From: Conidiobolus incongruus B7586
Lineage: Eukaryota; Entomophthoromycota; Entomophthoromycetes; Entomophthorales; Conidiobolaceae
DNA: 54,670 nt
Assembly (NCBI GenBank): GCA_000697335.1
Contig: JNEM01009956.1
Coordinates: forward strand, 1-54,670
Direction of reading: 5' to 3'
The notes beneath the pieces were generated by a model. It saw nothing but the letters and a program-made list of their open reading frames with translations. It was not told where the DNA came from and searched no databases. Both the position numbers and the translations under genes were made by a program. Position 1 is the stretch's first letter; each line of letters starts with the position of its first letter. Of this stretch, positions 24,013-35,071 are shown in pieces.

Positions 24013-27000
24013 CTACATGTTTGGAGAATTAGTAAGGTAGGCAGTTTTCAATATGTCAACGGGATGATCTGCTAAATTATTGCCACTCGTTATATGAATT
24101 CGGTATTCTGATATCATGGTCATGCGATTCATGAATTTGTATAGTTCTAAGAATCGATCGACAGGCTATAAAGCAAAATATATATTAATAAGAAATATAA
24201 ATTGACTAGATAATAAATAATACCTTGTATCGGAAATTTGATAAAGTATTAATAGTCGGGTGGAAATAGTTGATCACCAAGCTGGCTTTAACGGATTGAT
24301 ATTTGTTTGGTAAAGTAGTGATAAAATTATAGAGGTTCGAAGATTCGTGATTCCAATATTCACTAAAGTTGAAGATTAGATAAGTTCAATAATACTGACC
24401 ATGAGATAATATATACCTATTGTTGAATTGTAAATTAGGTAGGCCCAAGCAATAGATCAAGTTATAGGATGATGTTTCAAATCCAATAACATCAGTGTTA
24501 AAAAGGTAGTTGGGATGCTCGCTGGATACTACTCTTATTTCCACGATAGAATCGGAGGTTAATTCAATAGTTCTAGTTAAATACAGAGAACTCGAGTTGA
24601 AAGTAAGTCCTAAGCGCTGCTTGTACCATACATGAAGATCCCATGCGGCCTGTGGAATACAAATCGCAACGCAGTGTCTGTGTTTGGTGGGCAATTGCTT
24701 GATGGTTGAGAGCAAATCAAACAAGTACTCTAAGGGAATTTGGGACCAAAAGGCCTTAGATTCAAAGCTGATTCTGTTTTGAACTTCGATAGAATATTGG
24801 CCAGTTTCGAAATTGGCATAGGCGGCAGGAATCAATGCACCAGAACTTAAGCGATACAATTTTGCACGATAGTTTTTCCAAATTCGGTATTTTTCGGTAA
24901 GAGCTAATGAGCGAGTAATGGGCAAATAAACACTAATTAGATGTGATAAGTACTCCTGGATTATTTTCTTCATTTTGAAAATCAATGATTTGCGATGGTT
25001 TAGTTGTAGAATGGATTTGACCATGATTTTGGTTTTAAAAGTGACTTGAGGTGTGCGGGATCGCTCAGCGTCAGGTGAGGAAGAAGGAGGGGTAGTGATG
25101 GCCCTTTGTCTTTTAGGAGTTACGACTGGAATAGACGAAATCAGCGAATCGATATTTCTTCTCCGTGAAGACCAATCGAAAGTGATGAAAGACTGGAAAC
25201 TGACAGGGCTTAGTGGTGGGGAAGATTCTTCCACAACTGGGGGAAGAGAAGAGGTGGGAGGTAAAGTGGTATTTAAGGGAGAGATACTAGTTGAAATAGC
25301 ATTGCGAACTGATTTAGCACCGAAACCACGAAAGGTATTTGTGGAATCACTTGCAGAAAGAGACGGTATTGAAGAGGTGGAGCTAGATCCCATGTTAAAC
25401 GAAAAGCCGCCAGATGAGGAAAAGGGCTTGATATCTACTTTGGGACTGGTAACAAGAGAGGGTATCGACTGAGAAGGATTGGTTCCAAATGCAAATGGGT
25501 TGGACAAATAGGTAGTAGCTTTGATATCTGCTGCGGCACCATAAGGTTGAAAAGAGGTCAAAGTACCAGTACTACTAGTAAAAGCTCCTCCAAAAGGATT
25601 GGATGGAACTGGAGTAGGGAGATTAGCAGCATTTGGAGTTGCAGGAAATGAAGATGAGGAAGGTAGAATGAGGGAAGACTTATTCTGGACAGAAAATGTA
25701 GGAGTGGGGGCTGAGGGAGTCGATGGTTTGGGTTGGCTAGTGGTCAAGTCATTGACCTCATCGGAATCAGATTCGGGATAGAGAGGCCACAAATCCAGAT
25801 TAGGAGGTATGTGATAATCAAGTGCACCATTGATCAGCTCAATGTCAGATAATTCTGGATTATGGGAGCGCAGGGTTTGGACTATTCTTGGGCAGCCAAT
25901 GATCACCGAATCTAATTCCTTTGAAGGTAACGTCTTGACTGATTCCACGAAAATTCTTTCGATATCATCTTTAGTGAAAGTAGTAAATCCGTATTTTTTT
26001 AAAAACTCAACAGCTTGGTCACGATCCTCAAAGTGCAAATTTTCAATGAATTTGCTCAAGATATATGATCGAACTCTGATTTTGATAGGCGATTTGCAGA
26101 GATGATGAAGAACGCGCAAAGCTTTGTATCGAACTCTATCAAACATCTTTTCACATACTAGTGCAACCATGTAAATAGGAAAATCCCATTGATCTTGGTT
26201 AAACATATCAAAAAACTCTTTGATGTTTGAAAGTGGATCAGTTTTAGTCGTCTCAAATTGAATTTGGACAGCATTGTAGTCTACAGCTCGCTCATAAAGT
26301 TCATATGCTTTGATGACAAAAGATATCAAATCACGCTTATTGGTGCTTGTGTGTGACTCAATTTTCTTAAAGGGGGTTTGAGACACACCAAGTTCTCCAA
26401 GCAAATTCAAACTGTAATAAGCAATAAACTCCAACTCTTCTCTACGGAAAATGCCCTGTTTACGCAGGGATGGATATTCTTCTCTTAAGCTCAGTAAAGT
26501 ATTTGCAAGTTGCTCTTTTTCTAGTTTCATATTTTCTTTAATGGATATACAATGTCGAATACCCAATATATGGAATCTCGCTATGGTTTCATAAATCTTT
26601 ACAGTTCTTAATGAATGCAATCGTTGAATGGTAATGTCCCTTCGAATTTGGCGCGTTCTGTCTCTGATAAAAATATGGGTGTCGGCAAAAGATTTGTCTT
26701 GCATCAAATCTTCAATCAGGTAGCTCAATGTTGTCTAAAGAGCTGTCAATAACCAATATGTATAATGATTTATAAGTGTTACTTCTAAAGCGTCAATCGT
26801 TCGTAGCTCGTTTGGCAGCGCAACGTCCTGTCCAGCAGCCGATCGACTAAATGCCTTGACCATTCTGTTTACATCCATCTTTTGCGATATTGGATCCTAT
26901 AAACTCTAATTAATTAGTGTTCACTGCTTATCTTGAAACGAATACCTTTTCATGATCATCAATTTTTCTTTCTGTTTCTCGCTCGATGATTTCGAATTGA

Positions 27001-27986
27001 GGACACATTGAGTGGCAAGTACCAACAATCGCAATGGCGTCATCTAAGCTGTATTTTTTACTGGGATCGGGGATTTTCTTCAGTTCGATATATTTTTGGC
27101 GTTGTCGTTTTTTGATTTGAATAGCCTGACCAATCAATCAATCAATGGCAATACATATATATTCTGTTGAGGTACCTCATCGTAGCTAATGCCTTCAGGA
27201 TATGTAAACAGGGGATCTTGTTCTTGATGAGCATTTCCTAATTATTGTAAGCAACCTAATCTCAATAAGATTGTCAAATTTACCATAATTCTTGATGAAA
27301 TGACTGCTCTTAATATATTTATGTGCTCTTGTGCCGAGAACATTTTTACTAGAAAGCTCTTCTTGACTCGGCATATCTTCAGAGCTGTGATCCATGTTGT
27401 TTTCCACATATTCATCATCTTGATAATCACTATCTTGATAGTTGTTACCTTGATGGCCTTCATCCTGGTCATATTGCTCATCAGCATATTGATTGTCATA
27501 GTCATCTTCATTTTGCCAGATACTGCCATAGTTTTCATCCTGCCGCTTGTCATTATAATTGTCTTGGCTATTTTCTTCGTATTGTTCATCGTCGTATCCG
27601 AGCTCATTTTTATCAAAATAGCCTTCATTATCAGCATCCTCAGGCTCTTGTTCAATTGGTTGAACTTTGTTTCGAATAGGAAAGTGAGGCGAAGCTGTTT
27701 GTTTTTGATTCAAGTTTCTTCTTTGGAAATTATTGGGATGAAAACTGGAAAGCTGCTTAGTAGCTTTGTTAAAATTAACATTTTTAACGTTGGTTGGGAT
27801 ATTCTGATCAATAACATTTTTAACACTATTAATTTTTTGGCTTCTTGAATGTTTAGTAAAAAGCTCGATGGTGGGCTCCTTCTCAGCGGAGTGATGTGGT
27901 GAATATTTAGTGCTTTTAGTAGTCAATAAAGTTTCTTCATTACGTGAACCTTTACCACGTCTGAATCTACGATTTTTACTAGACAT
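24013..27986 (-). CDS. SAC3: SAC3/GANP-family nuclear mRNA export factor
   Basis: Sac3 is the scaffold of the TREX-2 complex that links transcription to export at the nuclear pore. The start ATG is 27986-27984 (MSSKNRRFRRGKGSRNEET). A basic, then very acidic Gln/Asn/Asp/Tyr-rich N-terminal tail (about 260 residues) precedes the SAC3 core. The core starts with the family signature VGTCHSMCPQFEIIERE (about 27040-26985) and runs over the large exon 26728-24386, with FHILGIRHC and WDFPIYMVALVCEKMF. A Ser/Pro-rich middle with NPFGG, NPFAFG, FSFNMG and FRGFG motifs resembles nucleoporin FG repeats. A C-terminal part follows, finishing at LTNSPNM after two more exons, with the stop at 24015-24013. 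About eight exons. In yeast the FG repeats sit before the core, so the order here differs (inference). Confidence 0.92.
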
Positions 27987-29450
27987 AGTAAAATATTATG
28001 ATGGAATAATAGATTTAAAGGATTAGTGAAAATCAATTTTTGTTAATAGGAGTTTTCTCAATAAATAGAATTAAATTGATTTTTGTAATGAATATATTTA
28101 GATATCAAAATTAAAATCAATGCAGAATGAATGATATCTATTTTATAAATTAGATATATTTAATTTTAATTATGGGACCTTTAACTCCAGTCACTAAATT
28201 TTGAATATTCAAATTTATTCTTCTAATTTGCAAATTAATATTGCAATATCAAACTCTTTGGAAAATTAATTTAATATATAAATATTATTACATAATGTTA
28301 ATTGATTGTTCCTGTATAATTTTTAAAATTTTATAGATCAAAATCCTAAGCTTATTATTTAATTTTAATTATATTCTTTATTTTATAAATGAATATGAAT
28401 TAACTACAAAAAATTATTTAATATTTGATAAAATTGTATTCTTCATAATAATCTGATTACTTGATGTTTAAGTGTTCGATGTCAATAACATTTACATATT
28501 GTTCAATGATTCAAAATTGTTTTAAGTCGATACATAGTTTAAACTTGAATTTGTCAGTTGGAAAATAACATATAATAACTTATATGAAAATTTTGATTTA
28601 TTAAAAGCCATTATTATAAATTATACCAATAAAGAATTAACGTAGTTCTGAATATTTTCAAATCGAAAAAAATGAGGATAAACCAATACTCTTATCTAAA
28701 GGTTTAAAAACGAAGTTCTCAATGAAATAATAAAAGACTGAAAAATTGCATTTATTTATTTCAGAGGAAATTATAAAATTATATATTAAATGAAAAGATT
28801 AATACTGCTGAAAATCAAAATGTTATTATAATAGATAAATTGTTATATATGAAACAGTATGTAAAATAAAAAATTTGGTACTGATATATTAGTTGCGAGG
28901 AATATTATAATAGATGATAGAAAATTTTATTAAACAATTGTGATATTACATATGATAGCATTCGAAATTTTATGAATATTATTTAATATATAGTTTCAAT
29001 GTTTATTAACCAAAATAAATCAAGTAATAGTGTTTATTAGTATAATTACTGCCTGCAATGCGGTAGACCGGGGATTGATTCAACTCTATTGCAACTTAAG
29101 CGATAATATTTATCTATTATTTTTTGTAAAAATGATACTTTTTATTTTTATGTGGTTATCAAATTAATCATTTTTGTTTTTGCATTTTGATAAATGCATC
29201 GGTTTATTTATCAATTCGATTTTTGTTCATTTAATATTTCAATGATATTTAAATAATATATTCGAGTTAAATTGAATATATGAAAATATTATTAGTCTTA
29301 TAATAGATAGCGTAAAGGAATGGAATATCAAAATGATAAAATACGATATGATATATAAAATTGTACAACTAAATATCAATATAAATATAATGCTTAAATC
29401 AATGACGATAAATATTGTAATATATAAATAAAGTTTGTTTATTTGGACTT
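27987..29450. other. Intergenic, AT-rich, with a tRNA relic
   Basis: 1.46 kb between the SAC3 start and the RED stop. The only structured element is the decayed tRNA-Asp at 29031-29094. The remainder is AT-rich with no open frame of interest. Confidence 0.55.
29031..29094 (+). pseudogene. Degenerate tRNA-Asp-like sequence
   Basis: The string TTAGTATAATTACTGCC then TGCAATGCGGTAGACCGGGG closely follows the body of eukaryotic tRNA-Asp (TTAGTATAGTGGT, CGCCTGTCACGCGGGAGACC, GGGGTTCGATTCCCC). The anticodon arm still pairs (ACTGC/GCGGT), but the anticodon reads GCA (29055-29057) instead of GTC. The D-loop is shortened. The T-stem (GGGGA TTGATTC AACTC) is broken and no matching acceptor 5' strand is present. 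It is therefore a relic rather than a working tRNA. Confidence 0.6.
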
Positions 29451-31031
29451 TTATCCGTATTTAGATGCTGATTTAGTTATAGTGGTTTGCTGATTTTTAT
29501 ACTCTTCCCACTCGGCTTCAGTTTCGAAGTCCCATTTTGATAGATGCTTTTTCTTTTCTTCGCGGGAATAGGGATCGTTTAAGTCATCGTCTGAATGATT
29601 ACCGTCGTAATCCATACTATCATCGTAGCCTTGTCCTATAGATGTCGATATTCCTACTTTTTTCTTATCCTTGATATCGGGTATAATTGGATGATTTTCG
29701 TCATTTGGATGATTTCGAGCAAAGCTTTGTGTATTATTTTTAGATCTAAGCTCTTTTTCAATATTGTCTCTTTCTTTGAGAGTTGCTTCAATATCTAGCT
29801 GATAGTCACCACCGCCGTCGCCAAACATATCGTCCAAGGAATCATTATCGTCGTCATGAGAGATATTCGTAGGAGGATCGACTGGAATAACAGGTTTGAT
29901 GGTTTCGATTCCAGCATTTGCCATAATTTTCATCTTGGATCTTTGTTGGGCGTATGCGATACCATCGTCAAATAACTTATTCGATAGGCTAGATATTGAT
30001 GCTTTACTAGATTTTAATCCCTGATTTCCAAGTCGAATATATCCAAATAATTGAATTACTTTGTCTACAACGCTATTGTGGATCTGAGAATTGGAGATAT
30101 ATTGTGAAGATTTAGATAGAGAAGCTTTACTTCTGACATTAGAAGTTGGAATTAAAGAACCAAATCCAGCGTGTTTAATCTCGAAGTGGTAGCTCATTCT
30201 TCCGGGTATGAATAAATCATTCACTTTTGGGGTGTTATCCACAGGTTTTGAGAACACATTATTATATATCGATTCTGCAAATTTTGAATAAAAATCAGGT
30301 TTCTCATCAATAGGCTTCAAAACTTCTTTTTCCTTTTCCTTTTCAATGTTCATAGCTAACTCCATTAATTCATCGTCTGTAATTTCTCTAGTGTTTGAAT
30401 CTTTTTCTTGTATTTCTTTTCTCATTTTTTCTAATAAAACATAATCTAAACCTTTCACCAAATGCGTGTGCTCGAGATCCCCTCCCAAGTATTTACTCTG
30501 ATGATAAGCTAATTCTCTATCTAAACCACTTTTAAGGTTTTGAATAATTTGTTCAGAACGTTCATAATCGGGATTTGCATTTTCTCTTCTTTCGGCTGCC
30601 CTGTCGCGATAAGTGGAATTTTCTTCTCTAAATACTACATGTTAATAAATTATGATTTGATTATTTAAACATGTATTACTTTCTCTTTTTATTAACATGT
30701 TCTTGTCTATTATAATCGTCTCCTCTTGTAGGCTTTTTACTAAAAAAACTAAGAATTAATCATAACTAAAATTGAATAATTAAAATTACTTGGATTTGGG
30801 TATAGTTTGCTTATGAGATAAATAAGGGTTATAAATTTCTTCAGAAGTATCGTTAGAATTTTCAATAGTATCTTCACTTTGAACAGGATTTAAATTCATT
30901 CTGGTTCTTGGAGTTTGTAATATATTACTCCTGTCTTCATGAGTTGAACTAAATTGAATCTAGTTAAAACTTTTTGTATTAAATTACTTATATTTTTATT
31001 TTTACTTATTAATATCATTGAAGCCATCCAT
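29451..31031 (-). CDS. RED/IK family spliceosomal protein (SMU2)
   Basis: RED (IK, SMU-2) acts with SMU1 in activation of the spliceosomal B complex. The ATG at 31031-31029 starts MDGFNDIN, and five exons join in phase. The conserved RED core reads STYRDRAAERRENANPDYER, then AYHQSKYLGGDLEHTHLVKG and LDYVLLEKMRKEI, nearly identical to the animal family. Next come PGRMSYHFEIKHAGFGSLIP and an acidic stretch with DDDNDSLDDMFGDGGGD. The C-terminal RED motif is SKWDFETEAEWEEYKNQQ. Length (about 520 residues) agrees with the family. The gene stands head-to-head with the proton channel gene, separated by about 930 bases, so promoters may lie back to back. Confidence 0.94.
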
Positions 31032-31961
31032 TATATTTTTTAAAATATATAGTTTATTATTAATAACTTTGAAAAATAAGCACTTTGCATAGATTAAATC
31101 TATTAAATTGATTAAATTGATAATTTTATATTCGAATTTTATTATGGGTCGCTCATCACTAGCAATTAATTAAATGTTATTTTATAATAAAATCATAATT
31201 TGTTCATATCAATAAAATAAAGATTACATAGTTCTGATTTGTTTGTTTGTTTGTCTATAATAAATAAATCTAGCTTAAAATGAGAACAGTAACAATATAT
31301 TAAAGAGGTTATAAAGAACTAGATAGTTTAAATATTTAGCTTAATAGCTAAAAATTTCAAAATTTATTTAACTTAATAAATAAAGCAATAGGTAGACAAA
31401 TAATAAGGAATAAGCCCATTAATTTTACAGTATAAATATTCTAAATTAATTATTTTTAGTTTATTTTATATTACACTTTTTTCAAAATTAGACAAAAAAT
31501 ATCCACTGAAATAAAAATAAGTCATTTAAATTTTTACAAATAATCTTAAGGTAAACTAGTTATTTTTGAACTAGTTTATCAAATAGGAAAATTATATTAA
31601 TATAAATGATATTACTATTAACAATCATAATATATGATAATATTAAATGGTACTAATATATTAATAATTTCCATTGCTTAATTTAGTTTAAATTCAATAA
31701 CAAACTTAAATCAATCGTAATTGACCATTCAATTTTGGTTGTAAACTCAGTTTCAAGATGAAAATTAAATTTAACCAAAATATATAAACTCAAAAGCTTC
31801 AGCCATTATCTATAATGATTCAAGTTATATTATAAAACTATTCTTCCTTCCCTTTGCGCTTCTTATTTTTACTTTTTCATTTACTATTGCTCATTGAATC
31901 AGTTCAGAGTAACAGTAGGAAGATCAAATTGTTCATAATATAATTCAATAATACCATCAAT
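31032..31961. other. Divergent intergenic region between RED and proton channel genes
   Basis: 930 bases serving both upstream regions. A pyrimidine-rich stretch at about 31845-31885 (CTTCCTTCCCTTTGCGCTTC) lies 75-115 bases before the channel ATG and is a plausible core promoter or transcription start zone. The remainder is AT-rich without recognisable sites. Confidence 0.5.
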
Positions 31962-33227
31962 ATGAGCAGCGTTGTGATACATATTAATGGACAAGATGAG
32001 AAGGCGAGGGATAATTATGATATTGAAAAGGAAGTGAATGAGGTGCTCAATGAGAAAGTGTCTATGGATACTCATGTGAGTATCGCAACGCTAGAATCTG
32101 CAATACATCCCAATCCCACATTCTTTACCAGGGTGCAGAAAGTATTAAACAGTACAAAGTTTCATTATTTTGTGATTGCATTGGTTTTATTGGATCTTAT
32201 AATTGTGTTAGTAGAATTAATCCTTTCGTTGAATATAGCCGAAGAAATTATACCTGAAACTCACAATATTGAAGAAGTGGAGCTGGCTCTATTCGTTATA
32301 GGAGCGAGTATTTTAGCATTTTTCGTTCTTGAAATCATACTCAAATTTATTTTCATTGGATGGCGGCACTTTTTAAATCCTTGGCAGTTCATTGATGTTA
32401 TAGTTGTAATCAGCTCTTTTGTTATGGAAATTTACTTTGAGATGCAGGCACATAAAGAAGAAGAGGCCGATAAAGAGCATGCTCTCCTAGATCTGGAATT
32501 ACACAGCCATGCTTCTGAAGCAGATAAGGGAAATCATAATCATGTTGATAGAGTCTCCGCAACTGCTCTAGTGATTGTTCGATTATGGAAATTTGTTAGG
32601 ATTATTCATGCTGTAGCGCATGCAGTTGAAATCAAAAATCATATAATTATCGAGCAAGTAGAAAAAGCCAAAGAAAAGGCAGAAGAAAGAATCAGGAAGC
32701 ATAAGAACAGAGCTAAGACGCTTGAACGACTCGTAAAGGAACAACAAAATATCATCAAAAAACTGCAAGATATTATCAATAGTAGTAAAGGTCCAGATGA
32801 CAGTGATCCCTCAGAGAAACAGAGATTGATCCAAGTTGATGTCGACACTCATTCTGGACAACCTGCAGTGGAAATCCATGTTCCAACTCCAACTTACGAG
32901 CAGTCTGTTCACTCTATCCGTGTGAATGAGGAAGTACCAAATTCGCCAGCTATTAGCATGACCCTTCCCCTCACCACTGCACTCCCACTTTCTCCACCAT
33001 ATTCACCAAGGGCACCCAGTAGGGATGCTACTAGCCTTACTAACCAAACTCATATAGCAACGCCTAGCCCAATTCAGTATTTATCTCCCAGACTCAACCG
33101 TCATTCGCATATATCCAATTTCGAAGATGAAAATACAGGGCTACAGTCCAATGACGAAACTCGACCAACAGTTTCGCCTTCTATATACTCATTCCATACA
33201 GCAAATACTCAACCCAAGACTCCATAA
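31962..33227 (+). CDS. Voltage-gated proton channel, Hv1-like
   Basis: A single voltage-sensor domain that conducts protons out of the cell on depolarisation. It is an intronless frame of 421 residues. S1 is about residues 69-90 with the selectivity Asp78 in VLLDLIIVLVELIL. S2 (109-132) has acidic Glu124. S3 (141-158) has Asp145 in FIDVIVV. S4 is VIVRLWKFVRIIHAV with R207, K210 and R213, the RxxRxxR pattern with Lys at the second place. A coiled coil follows S4 (about 229-275), as in animal Hv1, and would support dimers. Two oddities: the S3-S4 linker is about 38 residues with six histidines and many acidic residues (human Hv1 has roughly ten), and the C-terminus adds about 145 Ser/Pro/Thr-rich residues. 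The target membrane (plasma or vacuolar) is not evident. Confidence 0.9.
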   Translation: MSSVVIHINGQDEKARDNYDIEKEVNEVLNEKVSMDTHVSIATLESAIHPNPTFFTRVQKVLNSTKFHYFVIALVLLDLIIVLVELILSLNIAEEIIPETHNIEEVELALFVIGASILAFFVLEIILKFIFIGWRHFLNPWQFIDVIVVISSFVMEIYFEMQAHKEEEADKEHALLDLELHSHASEADKGNHNHVDRVSATALVIVRLWKFVRIIHAVAHAVEIKNHIIIEQVEKAKEKAEERIRKHKNRAKTLERLVKEQQNIIKKLQDIINSSKGPDDSDPSEKQRLIQVDVDTHSGQPAVEIHVPTPTYEQSVHSIRVNEEVPNSPAISMTLPLTTALPLSPPYSPRAPSRDATSLTNQTHIATPSPIQYLSPRLNRHSHISNFEDENTGLQSNDETRPTVSPSIYSFHTANTQPKTP

Positions 33228-33756
33228 GTTAAATTTATATAGTCAATTCGTTTTTAATTTATTCAATTTTCAATAATAATGAATTTATTTAAATTCAAAT
33301 AATATAATATAATATAATATATTCTATAATTAATATATATTTATATATTTTTATTAAATTTGATTATAATGTTATTATTTTAATTTGATATATTCAACTA
33401 TATCAATTATATCTATTGAAAAGATTAATTTTTGATTCAATTATTTCCTAATAAGTATAATCAATATAAATATGATGAATATTACTTAATAAATTGTAAT
33501 ATCATCAGATATGTTATTAAAAATTTTAAAAGAAAATATATACAATATGACTTATATTTCATTATTGATCAATTATTATTGAACTATAAATTATAATTAT
33601 GAAATTTTAATTTTAATTTGAAACGTTTTAAAAAATTTTATAAATATAATTAGGAAAAATATTATCTAATTATTCCGAATACGTTTGAAAAAGAACAATA
33701 CATTTGCTAGAAATAATATTGATTAAATTATTATATTAATCTATATATATATTTTT
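33228..33756. other. Intergenic, AT-rich
   Basis: Downstream of the proton channel and of the convergent second microprotein. It contains a short ATAAT pentanucleotide repeat at about 33294-33321 and otherwise nothing recognisable. Confidence 0.55.
33294..33321. repeat. (AATAT)n pentanucleotide microsatellite
   Basis: About five units of AATAT in tandem, just downstream of the proton channel stop. Seen directly in the sequence. Confidence 0.85.
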
Positions 33757-33963
33757 TTAATTGGTTATATTTGTCAAAGTTTGGACAATGTTGGTGAGGG
33801 TCAAAGTTGTCAACTTGCTGATCCTGGAGGCGAAAAGCACGTCCAAAGCAAGATGGACGAGCCAAGGTGCATACATGACAAGCTGGGTAGCAAGCATGGT
33901 GCGCAAGATTGGAGAATACATCATTGTACAGGGGACAACGATGATAAGTTGGCTTGAATTCAT
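33757..33963 (-). CDS. Unrecognised 68-residue microprotein (paralogue of the one at 10154-10363)
   Basis: I do not recognise the family. The ATG at 33963-33961 gives MNSSQLIIVVPCTMMYSPIL, and the frame ends ITN-stop at 33757. The frame is open a little further upstream, but without an ATG. The central core TMLATQLVMYAPWLVHLAL aligns without gaps to the protein at 10154-10363: residues 25-29 ATQLV and 32-33 AP are identical and Val36 is shared. The C-terminal LTNIVQTL resembles LANLVTVI of the other copy, shifted by two. The coding stretch is GC-rich against strongly AT-rich flanks. The opposite strand is also open for 74 codons here, so strand choice rests on the homology. Length, core position and lack of introns agree between copies, so a small lineage-specific family is the simplest reading. 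Confidence 0.6.
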   Translation of the reverse strand: MNSSQLIIVVPCTMMYSPILRTMLATQLVMYAPWLVHLALDVLFASRISKLTTLTLTNIVQTLTNITN

Positions 33964-34033
33964 TTCGATCAAGTTCGGCAAATAAAAAAGATAAATTAAC
34001 TCGAAATTGGTTCTTAATATTAATTTTATTGAT

Positions 34034-34290
34034 TTTTTAGGTTTGAACTGGAGCTGGGGAACCGAGTTTTGGCCTGGCGTCCAACTAACTTTTTCATCGC
34101 GACGGCCTATGTTCTTTTATCGATACCTATGGGCCAACAGGTGCATCCATCATCATGCGATTCATAGTGTAGGTGCCATGAAGGGGATAGTTCCCAATTC
34201 ATCCCGTCAGCCGGTTCTGGCGAGAATCGCTCGCCAGTCTGGACGGTCCAGCGGTTTGCCAAATCGACAACCTTGACAATATTAGTCACA
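34034..34290. other. GC-rich island upstream of microprotein 2
   Basis: About 255 bases with roughly twice the G+C of the surroundings and several CpG dinucleotides. On the minus strand a 60-codon frame (34289-34107) begins with GTG rather than ATG and reads DLANRWTVQTGERFSPEPAD, then MNWELSPSWHLHYESHDDG. On the plus strand a 90-codon frame covers 34007-34276. I recognise neither. It may be an upstream exon, a relic or inserted foreign DNA. Confidence 0.4.
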
Positions 34291-34728
34291 ATATTCTAAG
34301 TTGATATATTTAATATGTTTCAAACTTAGGGAAAATTTCATTTTGAAATATTTTCAATTAAATATTCTCTTATTTTAATCTTAGAAATAACAATCAAATC
34401 CTTTTAATGTATTTAGCACATTTCAATAGTTATTAATTATAGTAAATAGCACTACCACCTCTCAAGAAAAAATGTCATATCATATTATTAGTTTCCAAAA
34501 TTTCGCTATTATATTTCCTTAATAGTTTTTATATTTTACAAAAATTTTAAATTAAAAAAACCAATAATCTAATATTTATTATATTGAAGATGAAATTCAA
34601 ATTAAACAATATATCAAAATCGTTTGTATTGTGGTTCTACCGATCAGTAGTAAAATGCTGATAATAAGGAAGGGAGCGGCTTGCTTGCGGTTTGTTTGGT
34701 AGATGAGTTAAGGGGGTTTATTTAGGGC

Positions 34729-34974
34729 TTAATGAGCTTCATAGAAGACCGAAGGTGATGGTGAAAATATATCCCTACAGTGGTTTTTTATAAACCATTC
34801 GTCGGCTTTAAGTAGTGCAAATAGGTGTATTAGATCTTCAAAAAAATGAGAGCTTGAAATGGTGTGACGGGTATTCAGGGGTTATTTCTCCATAAGATAA
34901 TAGATTGCGAGACGAAGTTTGTCAGTCGTGATACTATCTAAGTAACCACATTGAAAAAGTTGCTTTTTTGACAT
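34729..34974 (-). pseudogene. Possible decayed small gene, 82 codons with one internal stop
   Basis: The ATG at 34974 opens MSKKQLFQCGYLDSITTDKL, then RLAIYYLMEK. A TAA at codon 31 is followed in the same frame by 50 further open codons including SSSHFFEDLIHLFALLKADE and ending VFYEAH-stop. Composition and amino-acid usage on both sides of the stop look coding, and the patch is more GC-rich than its flanks. I do not recognise the protein. No canonical intron would remove the stop. Confidence 0.35.
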
Positions 34975-35045
34975 TATTTTTTATTTCACATTTTTTTAAA
35001 TAAATACAAAAAATTTAATCTGAATTGTAATAATTGGCCCATTAT

Positions 35046-35071
35046 AATATATATATATATATATATATATT
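35046..35071. repeat. (AT)n dinucleotide run
   Basis: About thirteen AT units in intergenic DNA. Seen directly. Confidence 0.9.

Noticed and set aside
27242-27848. Long frames in other registers across the acidic N-terminus of SAC3.
   Set aside because: Low-complexity shadows; the SAC3 frame joins in phase to the conserved domain.
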